A stretch of 64,000 bases of DNA from Pleionea sp052032335 (GTDB taxonomy: Bacteria > Pseudomonadota > Gammaproteobacteria > Enterobacterales > Kangiellaceae), in contig JBPEWV010000179.1 of NCBI GenBank assembly GCA_052032335.1, positions 10,498 to 74,497 of the forward strand, in the 5' to 3' direction. A program made the position numbers and the translations under genes. The notes beneath the pieces are model-generated. The model worked only from the letters and a program-made list of their open reading frames with translations, was not told where the DNA came from and did not search any database. This document shows, one piece after another, positions 1 through 8,593 of this stretch (positions within the stretch are counted from its first letter, which is position 1; the number at the start of each line of letters is the position of its first letter).

Positions 1-452
1 TTCGGTGTAATGTCGATCATAATTTGATCTTTGAAGGCCGAAAAGGCCTCACTGGTTTGCACCAATTCTTCCAGTTGTTGTTGCAACTGTTCCAGACGCT
101 TTCGTTCGTTCTCTTCGGCCAGTTCATCGATGGTTTTGTCATCCATCGTTTCTTCGTCAACCTTGGGCGCTTCAAGATTGATCACGGCGGCATCGGCACC
201 GCCTTCACCGATGGGTACGTTATACGCACCGGGTGTTTCAGTGCTTCCAGCAGGATCATTAAAATACCCAGAAATCGCCTGCTTCTCTTCTTTGGTGGTG
301 TTACCCATCAACCAGAGCAACAGAAAGAAGGCCATCATCGCTGTCGCAAAATCGGCGAAGGCCACCTTCCAACTACCGCCATGAAAATCGTGTCGACCTT
401 TCTTAACCTTTTTAACGATAATGGGTTGTGTGTTGACTTCTGCCGGATCCAT
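1..452 (-). CDS. motB: Flagellar stator protein MotB (3' part cut by window edge)
   Basis: MotB is the peptidoglycan-anchoring half of the MotA4MotB2 proton channel that powers the flagellum. About 150 N-terminal residues are visible before the window ends. They hold a basic N-terminus (KKVKKGRHDFHGGSWKVAF) and the single transmembrane helix beginning ADFATAMMAFFLLLW. The Asp at residue 34 of this helix corresponds to the proton-binding Asp32 of E. coli MotB. A Glu/Gln-rich segment follows, typical of the plug and linker. The OmpA-like C-terminal domain lies outside the window. The ATG sits 6 bp after the motA stop, so the two are co-transcribed. Confidence is high. Confidence 0.96.
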   Translation of the reverse strand, partial: MDPAEVNTQPIIVKKVKKGRHDFHGGSWKVAFADFATAMMAFFLLLWLMGNTTKEEKQAISGYFNDPAGSTETPGAYNVPIGEGGADAAVINLEAPKVDEETMDDKTIDELAEENERKRLEQLQQQLEELVQTSEAFSAFKDQIMIDITP

Positions 453-458
453 AACCCT

Positions 459-1310
459 TTACCGACCTCTTACTCTTTGTTCCAACTCTTCAAAAGATGG
501 TCGCACTTTGCTGTACAGGGTTTTGCGACCGAATTCGACGGCAACCTGAGGCGGTACGCCGTTCATGGTTGCGATAATACACGCTTTAATGCATTCGAAA
601 AATTTACTGTCTTCAGCGGCGCGGTGTTCCAAAGCTTGAGACACCGGGCCGACAAATCCATAGGCCAGAATAATCCCCAGAAAGGTGCCCACCAATGCCG
701 CTGCGACGTGCACGCCTATCTCTTCTGGTGGGCCGCCCAGCGACTGCATGGTAATCACAATACCCAAAACAGCTGCCACAATACCAAAACCCGGCAATGC
801 ATCGGCCACCCGACCCAACGCCATACTGGGGGCCACTTCTTCGTGATGGTGGGTGTCGAGTTCGGTTTCCATCAAATTTTCAAGCTCATATGCGGTCATA
901 TCGCCGATAATCATTAACCTTAAGTAATCACAGATAAATTCGATGGCTTTATGATTTTTTCGTATCAACGGATACTTATTGAAAATATTGCTGTCACGTG
1001 GCGATTCGATGTGCGACTCGATGGCAATAAGCCCTTCTTTACGCATAATGTTAAACAGGTCATACAGCATGGCCAGCAATTCCAGATAAACAAACTTGCT
1101 GTAAGGTGAACCAGTGAGTAACGATGGTATTTTGCGGAACACATCAAGAGTCACCTTAACCGGATTGGCAATCACAAACGCACCAAGGGCAGCGCCTCCA
1201 ATTATGATCAACTCGAACGGTTGCCATAACGCCAGTAATTGCCCATGTGATAGAACATAGCCCCCCAAAACCGCTGCAATGACAATCAGAGCGCCAATCA
1301 GCAATGGCAT
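459..1310 (-). CDS. motA: Flagellar stator protein MotA
   Basis: MotA is the inner-membrane stator subunit that forms the proton channel with MotB and pushes on FliG. The 283 residues match the family length. There are four membrane segments (about 1-20, 33-50, 170-190, 200-222) and a large cytoplasmic loop. The residues known in E. coli to touch FliG are at identical positions (Arg90 and Glu98, in NIMRKEGLIAIES), as are the two channel prolines, Pro173 (ALPGFGIVAA) and Pro222 (FVGPVSQ). It is first in a motA-motB operon and divergent from psd. No other flagellar genes lie in the window. Confidence 0.97.
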   Translation of the reverse strand: MPLLIGALIVIAAVLGGYVLSHGQLLALWQPFELIIIGGAALGAFVIANPVKVTLDVFRKIPSLLTGSPYSKFVYLELLAMLYDLFNIMRKEGLIAIESHIESPRDSNIFNKYPLIRKNHKAIEFICDYLRLMIIGDMTAYELENLMETELDTHHHEEVAPSMALGRVADALPGFGIVAAVLGIVITMQSLGGPPEEIGVHVAAALVGTFLGIILAYGFVGPVSQALEHRAAEDSKFFECIKACIIATMNGVPPQVAVEFGRKTLYSKVRPSFEELEQRVRGR

Positions 1311-1461
1311 TCAAACTCTCCTGTGAATTATTTTTACTTTTCAAGTCACTGAATTAACTATAGATTATCTGACGCTCTTCGCGAGTCAGGGGGTAAAAAA
1401 ATGGTTAAAATGAACCAGCTAGGTTAAAATTCACGCCTTTTGAGTAATTCAGACGTCGACC

Positions 1462-2322
1462 ATGAGCTTTTTTGATCAAATCAAGACCCTTCCGCAGTAC
1501 TTAATTCCGCAGCACGGCTTGTCCGTTCTCGCGGGTAAACTGGCGGATAAAAAGAACATCCCTTTTAAAGACTGGGTAATTAAAACCTTCGCCAATCACT
1601 ACAAAGTCGACATGTCGATTGCGGTTGAGCCCGATCTCACCCAATACGACACCTTTAACGATTTTTTCACCCGTGCAATTCGGCCTGAAACCCGACCAAT
1701 TTGCGAAGAAGCCGACACCCTCGCCTGTCCGGTCGATGGTGCCGTCAGCCAGTTTGGAAAAATAACCGGCGGCGATATCATCCAGGCCAAAGGTCACAGC
1801 TATACAGTGGACGATTTACTCGGTGGAGATAAAGAATTGGGGGCACAATTTGAAGATGGCGAATTTATAACCATCTATTTATCACCACGCGATTACCACC
1901 GTTACCACATGCCCATCGATGGAAAATTAACCCGCATGATTCACGTGCCAGGAAAACTGTTCAGCGTAAATCCGCTAACCGCACGTACGGTACCAAGACT
2001 GTTCGCACGAAATGAACGCGTCGTTGCGATGTTCGATACCGATTTTGGCCCAATGGCTTATGTAGCCGTCGGCGCGACAATCGTAGGGAGTATGGAAATG
2101 GTCTGGTCGGGTGTTGTTACACCTCCCACTATTAAAGATGTTTCTGAAACCCATTACGCTGATGGCGAGATCGCTTTAAAAAAAGGAGACGAAGTCGGGC
2201 GTTTTCGATTGGGTTCGACGGTTATTATGTTGCTGCCCAAAGGCAACTATACTTGGGACCCGTCCATTAAAAACGAAGCCGCCACTCGACTGGGCCAACC
2301 CATGTTGAAGCGCAACACTTAA
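1462..2322 (+). CDS. psd: Phosphatidylserine decarboxylase proenzyme
   Basis: Psd converts phosphatidylserine to phosphatidylethanolamine at the inner membrane, the last step of PE synthesis. The 286-residue protein has the PSD-B family layout: an N-terminal helical region, the motif DYHRYHMPIDG near residue 145 with the conserved histidines, and near the C-terminus RLGSTVIMLLPKG. The LGS-T site is where the proenzyme self-cleaves and the Ser becomes the pyruvoyl prosthetic group. An Asp/His/Ser self-cleavage triad is expected from the family. The gene is divergent from motA; the motA-psd proximity is also seen, from memory, in Pseudomonas. It is complete, with no sign of disruption. Confidence 0.97.
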   Translation: MSFFDQIKTLPQYLIPQHGLSVLAGKLADKKNIPFKDWVIKTFANHYKVDMSIAVEPDLTQYDTFNDFFTRAIRPETRPICEEADTLACPVDGAVSQFGKITGGDIIQAKGHSYTVDDLLGGDKELGAQFEDGEFITIYLSPRDYHRYHMPIDGKLTRMIHVPGKLFSVNPLTARTVPRLFARNERVVAMFDTDFGPMAYVAVGATIVGSMEMVWSGVVTPPTIKDVSETHYADGEIALKKGDEVGRFRLGSTVIMLLPKGNYTWDPSIKNEAATRLGQPMLKRNT

Positions 2323-2541
2323 TCGCGTTTTTTCTTTGAGCTCGCGGCACAATATATTTCGTACCAGCGATGCTCAAAGAACCACTCTATTGGTTAATCG
2401 CCCTGAAAGTTTCTATGAAAAATATTTGATTTTAATTGTCAATATCGGTCACATATCCTACCTGCACTGCAACAAAGAAATCATCTGCACTAAACAAACC
2501 GCTGAATTGGTCACAGTTTTGAAAGTATCTCAAATGAAAAA
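2323..2541. other. Intergenic region without a supported gene
   Basis: This stretch between psd and the laminarinase promoter is AT-rich. A 69-codon open frame on the plus strand starts at a TTG at 2336, has no ribosome-binding site and has a composition unlike a protein, so I do not call it. I see no clear hairpin terminator for psd here. Confidence 0.5.
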
Positions 2542-2571
2542 TTGACTTAAAGGTTGTATCTCCCTAATTAT
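2542..2571 (+). promoter_or_regulatory. Candidate sigma70 promoter of the laminarinase fusion gene
   Basis: TTGACT at 2542-2547 matches five of six -35 consensus bases. AATTAT at 2566-2571 is a four-of-six -10 match, 18 bases downstream. Transcription would begin near 2578, inside the palindromic operator at 2571-2584, which suits repression by steric block. The -10 match is only fair. Confidence 0.45.
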
Positions 2572-2584
2572 GTAAGCGCTTTCA
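2571..2584 (+). promoter_or_regulatory. LacI/GalR-family-type operator (TGTAAGCGCTTTCA)
   Basis: The 14-base near-palindrome TGTAAGCGCTTTCA has a central CG and fits the consensus TGWNANCGNTNWCA used by LacI/GalR-family repressors. Similar GTAAGCGCTTAC-like boxes precede polysaccharide-use genes in marine and plant-associated proteobacteria. It lies 100 bp before the ATG of the glucanase and overlaps the predicted transcription start. A second short inverted repeat, GTGCA-AA-TGCAC, follows at 2589-2600. No LacI-type gene is in the window, so any regulator would be encoded elsewhere. Confidence 0.6.
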
Positions 2585-2684
2585 TAAAGTGCAAATGCAC
2601 TCTTTTAAAATCGATAAATGAATCAAAATAAACCTGAGCCGGTAGTCGTTGAAAGAACTGTTCAGCAACAAAAGGGGATTTCAC

Positions 2685-5600
2685 ATGAGTGTTCTAAAAT
2701 GCTTTCCTACCGCTCAGTTTCTCATAGCGCCGTTCATCGTTGGAGCGTCATTAAGCCTTCACGCCGATATCAACAACCCAGACATCGGTCCATTAATTTT
2801 TGAGGACAACTTCGACACTTTAAACCCACAGTACTGGACACCCAATTCAGGAAATGGATGCCAGTATGGCGCTGATTTATGTGGCTGGGGAAACCAGGAA
2901 CTGCAGTGGTATCACGAAAACAATTTATCGATTGAATCGGTTCCAGGTAATCCGGGTAATAACGCGCTGGTACTGACCGCCAAACGTGAAACCGTTGAGC
3001 AAAATCAATTTACGTCAGGCAAAGTCGATTCCGAAGGGAAAGTCGCCGTCCAATACGGTTTAATCGAAATCCGTATGCGCGTTCCCAATTTAGAGACTGG
3101 TCTATGGCCCGCCGCCTGGATGTTGGGTACCAGCACCGCCAGTTGGCCCGCCAAAGGTGAAATCGATATGATGGAAATGGGACACCGGGCACAGACACGT
3201 ACAGAAAGCGGCCATCCTGATGCTGCGATTAATAATTACGTGGGCGCCAATGCAATCTTTTATTCGGAAGACGCCTGCGTTCCCGCAAACCCAACGTGTG
3301 CTGCGAGCAGCGCCTGGCAGAACGACAATACCTACGTTGCTGATACGCCGCTCAGCGATCGTTTTGTAACCTATCGAACCTACTGGACCGATACCCATTT
3401 GCGTTTCACCATTATTGATAACGGTGTCGAAGTTGATTTGTACGACACCCCTTTTGAATTTTCCGATCAAACTGAAGAATTTCAAAATCCGTTTTATTTA
3501 TTGTTAAATCTTGCCGTTGGCGGTAACTTAACCGACGCAGCAATACCATCTGACATCACCGCACCATTACCCGGAAAAATGTACATCGATTACGTACGCG
3601 TGTATCAAATCGATGGAATGGGCGAAGTGTTTATCGGCAATACTGAAACACCGGAACAGGGTACCTTTGGTGTTTTCACCGATTTAACACCAACCAATGG
3701 CGATTTGGTTCTTGGTGAAACCGGAGATCTTTACGTTTGGAACCAAAACTCACTTTCTGAAGGAAATACAGCTCCTTTTGAAGGCGACAAAGTGATTGCC
3801 TGGAACTATCAACAACCGGGCGACTGGTTCGGAGCCGGCTTCCAATCACGACAACCCTCAGACATGAGTTTGTTTGCCGATGGACAGTTGCGCTTTGGTA
3901 TAAAAATTCCTTCCGATGTCAGCTTTAAAATTGGTATCGCCGATACTTTCACCAATCAAAACTGGATTGAGTTTCCTGCGTTTGAAAATAAATACGGATT
4001 GGTTCGCGACGGCAACTGGAGTGACGTAACCATTCCGATAAACGATTTACGAGGTGATCTGATTGCGCTGCAATCGCTACAAAGTCATTTTCAAATTGCC
4101 AGTGTCGATGGATCTCATCCCACACAAAACTTTGAATTAGCATTAGATAATATTGTATGGGAAGGTGGTGGAACAATCGATCCGGACTCTGATAACGATG
4201 GTGTAGCCGATAGTCTCGATCAATGTCCGGATACTCCCGCTAATACCGAGGTGGATAATGTGGGTTGCCCACTTCCGGTAACCGCCGAAAACATCCATAT
4301 TGAAGCGGAAGATTACACCAGTTTTTTCGATACAACGCCCGGCAATGCCGGAGGTGCTTATCGCACCGACAATGTTGATATCGAAAGAACCAGCGATTCG
4401 GGCAATGGGTTTAATGTTGGCTGGACCGCACAAGGCGAGTGGCTTGAATACCAGTTTGACGCTATCGAAGGAAGTTATGAATTCCAAGCACGCGTTGCTT
4501 CACTTCCCGGAAACGCCAATTATCAAGTCGTTGTCAACGACTCACAAATTCAGAGTGCTTCAGTCAACACGACACACGGCTGGCAAAACTTTATCACTCA
4601 AACATTAGGTAACGTCTCGCTAAATAACGGAACGAATAAACTACGCATCAATATAGTCGGTGGAGAGTTTAATCTTAACTGGATTCACCTAAAACCGATC
4701 GTGGATACTACCGACTCGGATAACGACGGTGTTACTGACAATCTCGATCAATGCCCAGATACACCATTCAACACCAACGTAGATGCCAATGGGTGTCCGC
4801 TGATGGATACCAGCAGCGTCACACTCGAAGCGGAAGACTACGCCAACTATTTTGATACAACAGCTGGCAATACAGGCGGCGCTTATCGCAATGATGATGT
4901 GGATATTGAATCCACTCAAGATGGCAATGGTGGCTTTAATGTGGGTTGGACTGCACCCGGCGAATGGCTTGAATATTCCGTGTATTTAAATGCCGGCACT
5001 TACGCCTTAACTTCGCGCGTTGCATCACTGCCCGGTAATGCCCAATACACCGTCACACTGAATGGACAATCAGTTGGCACTGAAAACGTTGTTTCAACCG
5101 GTGGTTGGCAAACCTACATTGAACAATCCTTTTCGCCAATTTCCGTCGAGAGCGGTAATCACACCCTTCGCATCACCTTTGACAGCGGAGAAATGAATTT
5201 AAACTGGTTGACTCTGTCAACGGAAACCGTTTCCGATAGCGACAACGATGGCGTACCCGATAGTCTCGATCACTGCGCCGGGACGCCACCGGATACCCAA
5301 GTCGATAACAACGGCTGTGCCATTGTCCTCGACACTTACGGAATCACAGATATTCAATCATCCAGTCTGGAGTTTTATGTTCAAAATAATGGTTGGGCGA
5401 TTGTTCACTATCAAATTAATAACAGCAACCAACTCAATGTCACCATGAACACTGTCGCCGGTGAAAATCGATTGAGAATAGAAAACTTGAACGCAGGCGA
5501 TCAAATCACTTATAGCTTTACCTATTGGGACAGTGAAGAAAACGCGGCGTTTGATTCGGAGGTTTCAACCTATACTCACGCGGGTGATAGTTCAGATGAT

Positions 5601-7703
5601 TCGAACGATGACAGTACCAACGATGACAGTACCAACGATGACTCTACGGATGATGACAGTACTGACGATCCGACAACACGAGATAGTGACAACGATGGCG
5701 TTAACGATGCCAACGACCAATGTCCACAAACGCCGACGGGCACTAATGTCGATGCACAAGGTTGTCCGGTAAATAACATTCCCGTCGGTGATATTATACC
5801 GCTTTACAATGCGCAAACCGAAAAAGAACCAGCAATAACCTTTGATCGTGGTGATGCCCTGGTAACGCGTTTCTCCGATCGCGCCCGAGATCGTCACGCC
5901 AAAGAAAATCACTTTCAAGCCTACGATCACTACCTCTCCTTTTATTGGGAAGATCGCACCGCTTCCATTGAAATTGTCGACTATGTTGCCAAGGGTGGAG
6001 ATCGCATTCGCATGAATGTGAAAACCTTAAACAAACTCGATGATCAACAAGCAGAAAACCGATGGTTTTATATCGGCAGAAACACACTGGCTGAATATTG
6101 TGGTAATGGTGTGATGAACATGATTGATTACACCACCTATTGGAAAGAAGAAACCAATAACTGTCGTGAAGGTCGACCGATACAGGCGGGGGACAAAATC
6201 GAGTTCGAGATCAGCCAGTTTCTCGACGAAGCCACTTTACCCCGAGGACGTTCAAATTATTACGGCACCACGTATCTGTACATCGTTGGACAAGGCCTGG
6301 TGCCCTGGGATGTTACCGACAAAGTTGCTTTTGAAGGCGGTCGTTATTTACAACGCGATTCCATTCCGGTTGCTGAAGAGGCTCGACTGGGAGGTGATAC
6401 CACGTTACACGTGCAAATGACCGCAGAACCCGATGGTCACTTCCAGCAAATGGCGACCAACCTAGGTTACGATAACGGACAACCCTTTGTACTGGGACGT
6501 CGTGTTCATCACTCTTCCTTTGTTGATGGTTCACACGATGAAAATCCAGAGAATGGCATTTTTGAAGACGTTAACAACAAAGCGGGGCCGCATTACATCG
6601 AAGAACGTTGTTCCAGTTGTCATGTTCGCAATGGTCGAGCCAGGTTAGTTAACGAAGGTGAGCCACTCAAACATTGGGTGTTTAAGGTGGGCGATGCCTC
6701 CGGTCAACCGCATCCACAACTGGGTCGCGCTTTACAACCCTTAGCGCGTAACGACGCAACGTCAGAAGGTCAGGTATCGATCGCTTACTACACCAATGAA
6801 AACGGTTTACGTAAACCCAACTATCAGTTCAGCGGCACCACGCCGGAAACTTTCTCTGCACGCATCGCGCCACAATTAAACGGCATGGGTTTACTCGAAG
6901 CCATTCCCGAAAATGCGATTCTGGCTCTGGCCGATGAAAACGACAGTAACAACGATGGTATTTCAGGAAAGCCCCAGCGTGTGATCGATCCTGAAACGGG
7001 AAACACCCGGCTCGGACGATTTGGTTATAAAGCGGCAACAGGGTCATTAAAACATCAGATTGCGGCTGCGTTTAATACCGACATGGGCGTGATGACATCG
7101 GTTTTGCCACAACCCGACTGCGGCTCACAACAAAGCGACTGTGGACCCTCTGGAAGTGAATTGGATGATGAGCACCTGAATCATTTGGTCAAATACATTG
7201 CGCTCCTAGGTGTACGTCCACAACGCAACTACAATGACGAGGCGGTGATTCGTGGCAAACAGATATTTCGACAAATTGGTTGTAATAACTGTCATGTTGA
7301 AACATTCCAAACCAGCCAAAATCACCCACTGGCCGAACTTCGCAATCAAACCATTCATCCCTACACGGATCTTTTATTGCACGATATGGGCCCTGAAATG
7401 GCGGACACCCTTGGTGAAGGTGAAGCAACAGGCAGGGAATGGCGAACCGCTCCACTCTGGGGTGTTGGACTCTCTCCATGCGTAACCGGCGGCGTTGCCG
7501 GCCAACGTGGTTGGGATGCCTTCGGATTAGATGGACACGAATACTGCACACCTCACGAACATTATTTACACGATGGCCGTGCGCGAACACTGGAAGAAGC
7601 GATCTTATGGCATGGCGGCGAAGGTGATGCTTCGCGTCAGGCTTATCGCAACTTGCCTCAACACGATAAAGACGACTTAATTACCTTTTTGAAGTCGCTA
7701 TAA
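2685..7703 (+). CDS. Secreted GH16 beta-glucanase (laminarinase-type) fused to carbohydrate-binding, TSP3 and di-heme oxidoreductase domains
   Basis: This is a predicted exported multi-domain enzyme of 1672 residues, numbered from the ATG at 2685. That ATG has AAAGGGGAT before it and opens a signal peptide ending about SLHA/DIN; the frame is open 36 bases further upstream. Order: GH16 about 30-310 with catalytic motif EIDMME (Glu159, Asp161, Glu164); a beta-sandwich, probably carbohydrate-binding, 315-490; TSP3 calcium-binding repeat 499-530; CBM6-like 535-671; TSP3 676-706; a second CBM6-like 710-845; TSP3 849-878; a CBM56-like beta-1,3-glucan-binding module 882-970; an Asp/Ser-rich linker; TSP3 1003-1033; and a DUF1111/di-heme oxidoreductase-type region 1036-1672. 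The last region has heme motifs CSSCH (Cys1309) and CNNCH (Cys1533) and ends in HDGRARTLEEAILWHGGEG. The likely substrate is laminarin-like beta-1,3-glucan. The redox role is unknown; it might supply electrons for oxidative polysaccharide attack or act on peroxide. The fusion is read directly in one uninterrupted frame. Confidence 0.9.
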   Translation: MSVLKCFPTAQFLIAPFIVGASLSLHADINNPDIGPLIFEDNFDTLNPQYWTPNSGNGCQYGADLCGWGNQELQWYHENNLSIESVPGNPGNNALVLTAKRETVEQNQFTSGKVDSEGKVAVQYGLIEIRMRVPNLETGLWPAAWMLGTSTASWPAKGEIDMMEMGHRAQTRTESGHPDAAINNYVGANAIFYSEDACVPANPTCAASSAWQNDNTYVADTPLSDRFVTYRTYWTDTHLRFTIIDNGVEVDLYDTPFEFSDQTEEFQNPFYLLLNLAVGGNLTDAAIPSDITAPLPGKMYIDYVRVYQIDGMGEVFIGNTETPEQGTFGVFTDLTPTNGDLVLGETGDLYVWNQNSLSEGNTAPFEGDKVIAWNYQQPGDWFGAGFQSRQPSDMSLFADGQLRFGIKIPSDVSFKIGIADTFTNQNWIEFPAFENKYGLVRDGNWSDVTIPINDLRGDLIALQSLQSHFQIASVDGSHPTQNFELALDNIVWEGGGTIDPDSDNDGVADSLDQCPDTPANTEVDNVGCPLPVTAENIHIEAEDYTSFFDTTPGNAGGAYRTDNVDIERTSDSGNGFNVGWTAQGEWLEYQFDAIEGSYEFQARVASLPGNANYQVVVNDSQIQSASVNTTHGWQNFITQTLGNVSLNNGTNKLRINIVGGEFNLNWIHLKPIVDTTDSDNDGVTDNLDQCPDTPFNTNVDANGCPLMDTSSVTLEAEDYANYFDTTAGNTGGAYRNDDVDIESTQDGNGGFNVGWTAPGEWLEYSVYLNAGTYALTSRVASLPGNAQYTVTLNGQSVGTENVVSTGGWQTYIEQSFSPISVESGNHTLRITFDSGEMNLNWLTLSTETVSDSDNDGVPDSLDHCAGTPPDTQVDNNGCAIVLDTYGITDIQSSSLEFYVQNNGWAIVHYQINNSNQLNVTMNTVAGENRLRIENLNAGDQITYSFTYWDSEENAAFDSEVSTYTHAGDSSDDSNDDSTNDDSTNDDSTDDDSTDDPTTRDSDNDGVNDANDQCPQTPTGTNVDAQGCPVNNIPVGDIIPLYNAQTEKEPAITFDRGDALVTRFSDRARDRHAKENHFQAYDHYLSFYWEDRTASIEIVDYVAKGGDRIRMNVKTLNKLDDQQAENRWFYIGRNTLAEYCGNGVMNMIDYTTYWKEETNNCREGRPIQAGDKIEFEISQFLDEATLPRGRSNYYGTTYLYIVGQGLVPWDVTDKVAFEGGRYLQRDSIPVAEEARLGGDTTLHVQMTAEPDGHFQQMATNLGYDNGQPFVLGRRVHHSSFVDGSHDENPENGIFEDVNNKAGPHYIEERCSSCHVRNGRARLVNEGEPLKHWVFKVGDASGQPHPQLGRALQPLARNDATSEGQVSIAYYTNENGLRKPNYQFSGTTPETFSARIAPQLNGMGLLEAIPENAILALADENDSNNDGISGKPQRVIDPETGNTRLGRFGYKAATGSLKHQIAAAFNTDMGVMTSVLPQPDCGSQQSDCGPSGSELDDEHLNHLVKYIALLGVRPQRNYNDEAVIRGKQIFRQIGCNNCHVETFQTSQNHPLAELRNQTIHPYTDLLLHDMGPEMADTLGEGEATGREWRTAPLWGVGLSPCVTGGVAGQRGWDAFGLDGHEYCTPHEHYLHDGRARTLEEAILWHGGEGDASRQAYRNLPQHDKDDLITFLKSL
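5604..5663 (+). repeat. Four tandem 15-bp repeats encoding an Asp/Ser/Thr linker
   Basis: The unit AACGATGACAGTACC repeats in phase four times, the last two copies diverged. It encodes NDDST/TDDST and links the CBM56-like module to the last TSP3 repeat of the fusion enzyme. Because the unit is a multiple of three, copy number can change without a frameshift. Confidence 0.9.
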
Positions 7704-7712
7704 ACGGCAATC

Positions 7713-7738
7713 ACTCGGTCTCTTACATGAGACCGGGT
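7713..7738 (+). terminator. Hairpin terminator candidate after the laminarinase fusion gene
   Basis: CGGTCTC at 7716-7722 pairs with GAGACCG at 7729-7735 around a 6-base loop. The stem extends to 10 bp with one G-U pair. It starts 10 bases after the stop. The following sequence is T-rich but broken by A residues, so termination may be partial. Confidence 0.6.
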
Positions 7739-7927
7739 TAAATTAATTTCTTTATGGGTTTAATCGATAGTTAGAATAGTGATGGATTTAAACGATAATT
7801 CGGTACTAGTAAACTTTGCTAAAAATTTATTGTCTCTTTTCGTCATAGAATTACTTAAAGGCACTTAATTTCAGCAAAGTTATTATTGTACATCGAACAT
7901 GCATTCTCTATCGCAAATATTACTTGG

Positions 7928-8461
7928 TTACCAGTTGGCACTGTATTTTATATTCGCTTCAGAAGCTTCGACTTCTAACGGCGCCTTTTCGTAACCATAT
8001 TCTGCTAAATCGGTAAAATGTTGCGTTGTTACACGATCTAAGCTGGATCTTTCAATCTGTAGCACATGTACCAATTCATGCGCCAATTTCGGTCTCGTTA
8101 AATCATAACCTTTTCGAATGTAAATTGAATAACCGAAGGCTTGCGCGTTATTGACGATTCCTTCTCCGATGAAACCAAGTACTTCACCGAGAGTTCTTAA
8201 GGCAAAGTTGTCATGCGGAAAGGGGACCTCGTCGACATAAACCAGTCGTATTTTTTCTGGATGCTCGATACCGATATCATAAGCGAGTGACAAAGCCTTT
8301 TCGTCTAAGGGAGCGCCTATTTCCAATCCTTTACGATCCGTCTCATAGGCCCAATCGATATACTGAGGCAACAAAACACCCGATATAATCTTCTCATATG
8401 AAAGAACTAGAGCAATAACAATGGCGAAAAAAACTAACGATGTTATTTTAACTGTTTTCAT
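7928..8461 (-). CDS. Membrane-anchored protein with an HELVH metalloprotease-like motif
   Basis: This 177-residue protein starts with an uncleaved-looking hydrophobic segment (residues 5-25) and then a periplasmic domain. Near residue 130 it has AHELVHVLQIER, an HExxH zinc-peptidase motif. Downstream, APLEVEASEAN could supply the third ligand (Glu), as in DUF4157-type putative peptidases. It is small for a complete peptidase, so it could be an inactive or structural homologue. It stands alone, with the opposite orientation to its left neighbour. The zinc-site assignment is inference. Confidence 0.7.
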   Translation of the reverse strand: MKTVKITSLVFFAIVIALVLSYEKIISGVLLPQYIDWAYETDRKGLEIGAPLDEKALSLAYDIGIEHPEKIRLVYVDEVPFPHDNFALRTLGEVLGFIGEGIVNNAQAFGYSIYIRKGYDLTRPKLAHELVHVLQIERSSLDRVTTQHFTDLAEYGYEKAPLEVEASEANIKYSANW

Positions 8462-8593
8462 AAAATTTATAATTACCTTTACAGTTTATAGTTTTTATGG
8501 CTGTTCAAAACATAACGCCAAGTCGATACGAGCATTGCAAAGAATGAGTTGGGCGGCTTTATGCATTTCTTCTTAATTTAGTTAGCGCCTCAG

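Noticed and set aside
24..917. 297-codon open frame on the plus strand
   Set aside because: It is antisense to motB and motA, which carry exact family motifs; its translation is Phe/His/Gly-rich with no recognisable domain.
2336..2545. 69-codon open frame after psd
   Set aside because: It has a TTG start, no ribosome-binding site and no recognisable protein features; it lies in AT-rich intergenic DNA.
5604..5663. Tandem repeats as a possible CRISPR array
   Set aside because: The unit is 15 bp without spacers, in frame inside a large gene, and encodes a linker.
5592..5930. 112-codon Val/Ile-rich open frame on the minus strand
   Set aside because: It is the reverse reading of the Asp/Ser linker and adjoining TSP3 repeat of the fusion enzyme.
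7189..7590. 133-codon open frame on the minus strand
   Set aside because: It lies within the di-heme region; the plus frame has heme motifs and continues through it.
7812..7881. AACTTTGCT / AGCAAAGTT inverted repeat as a transposon end pair
   Set aside because: The 9-bp arms are 52 bp apart with no gene between and no target duplication; likely chance in AT-rich DNA.
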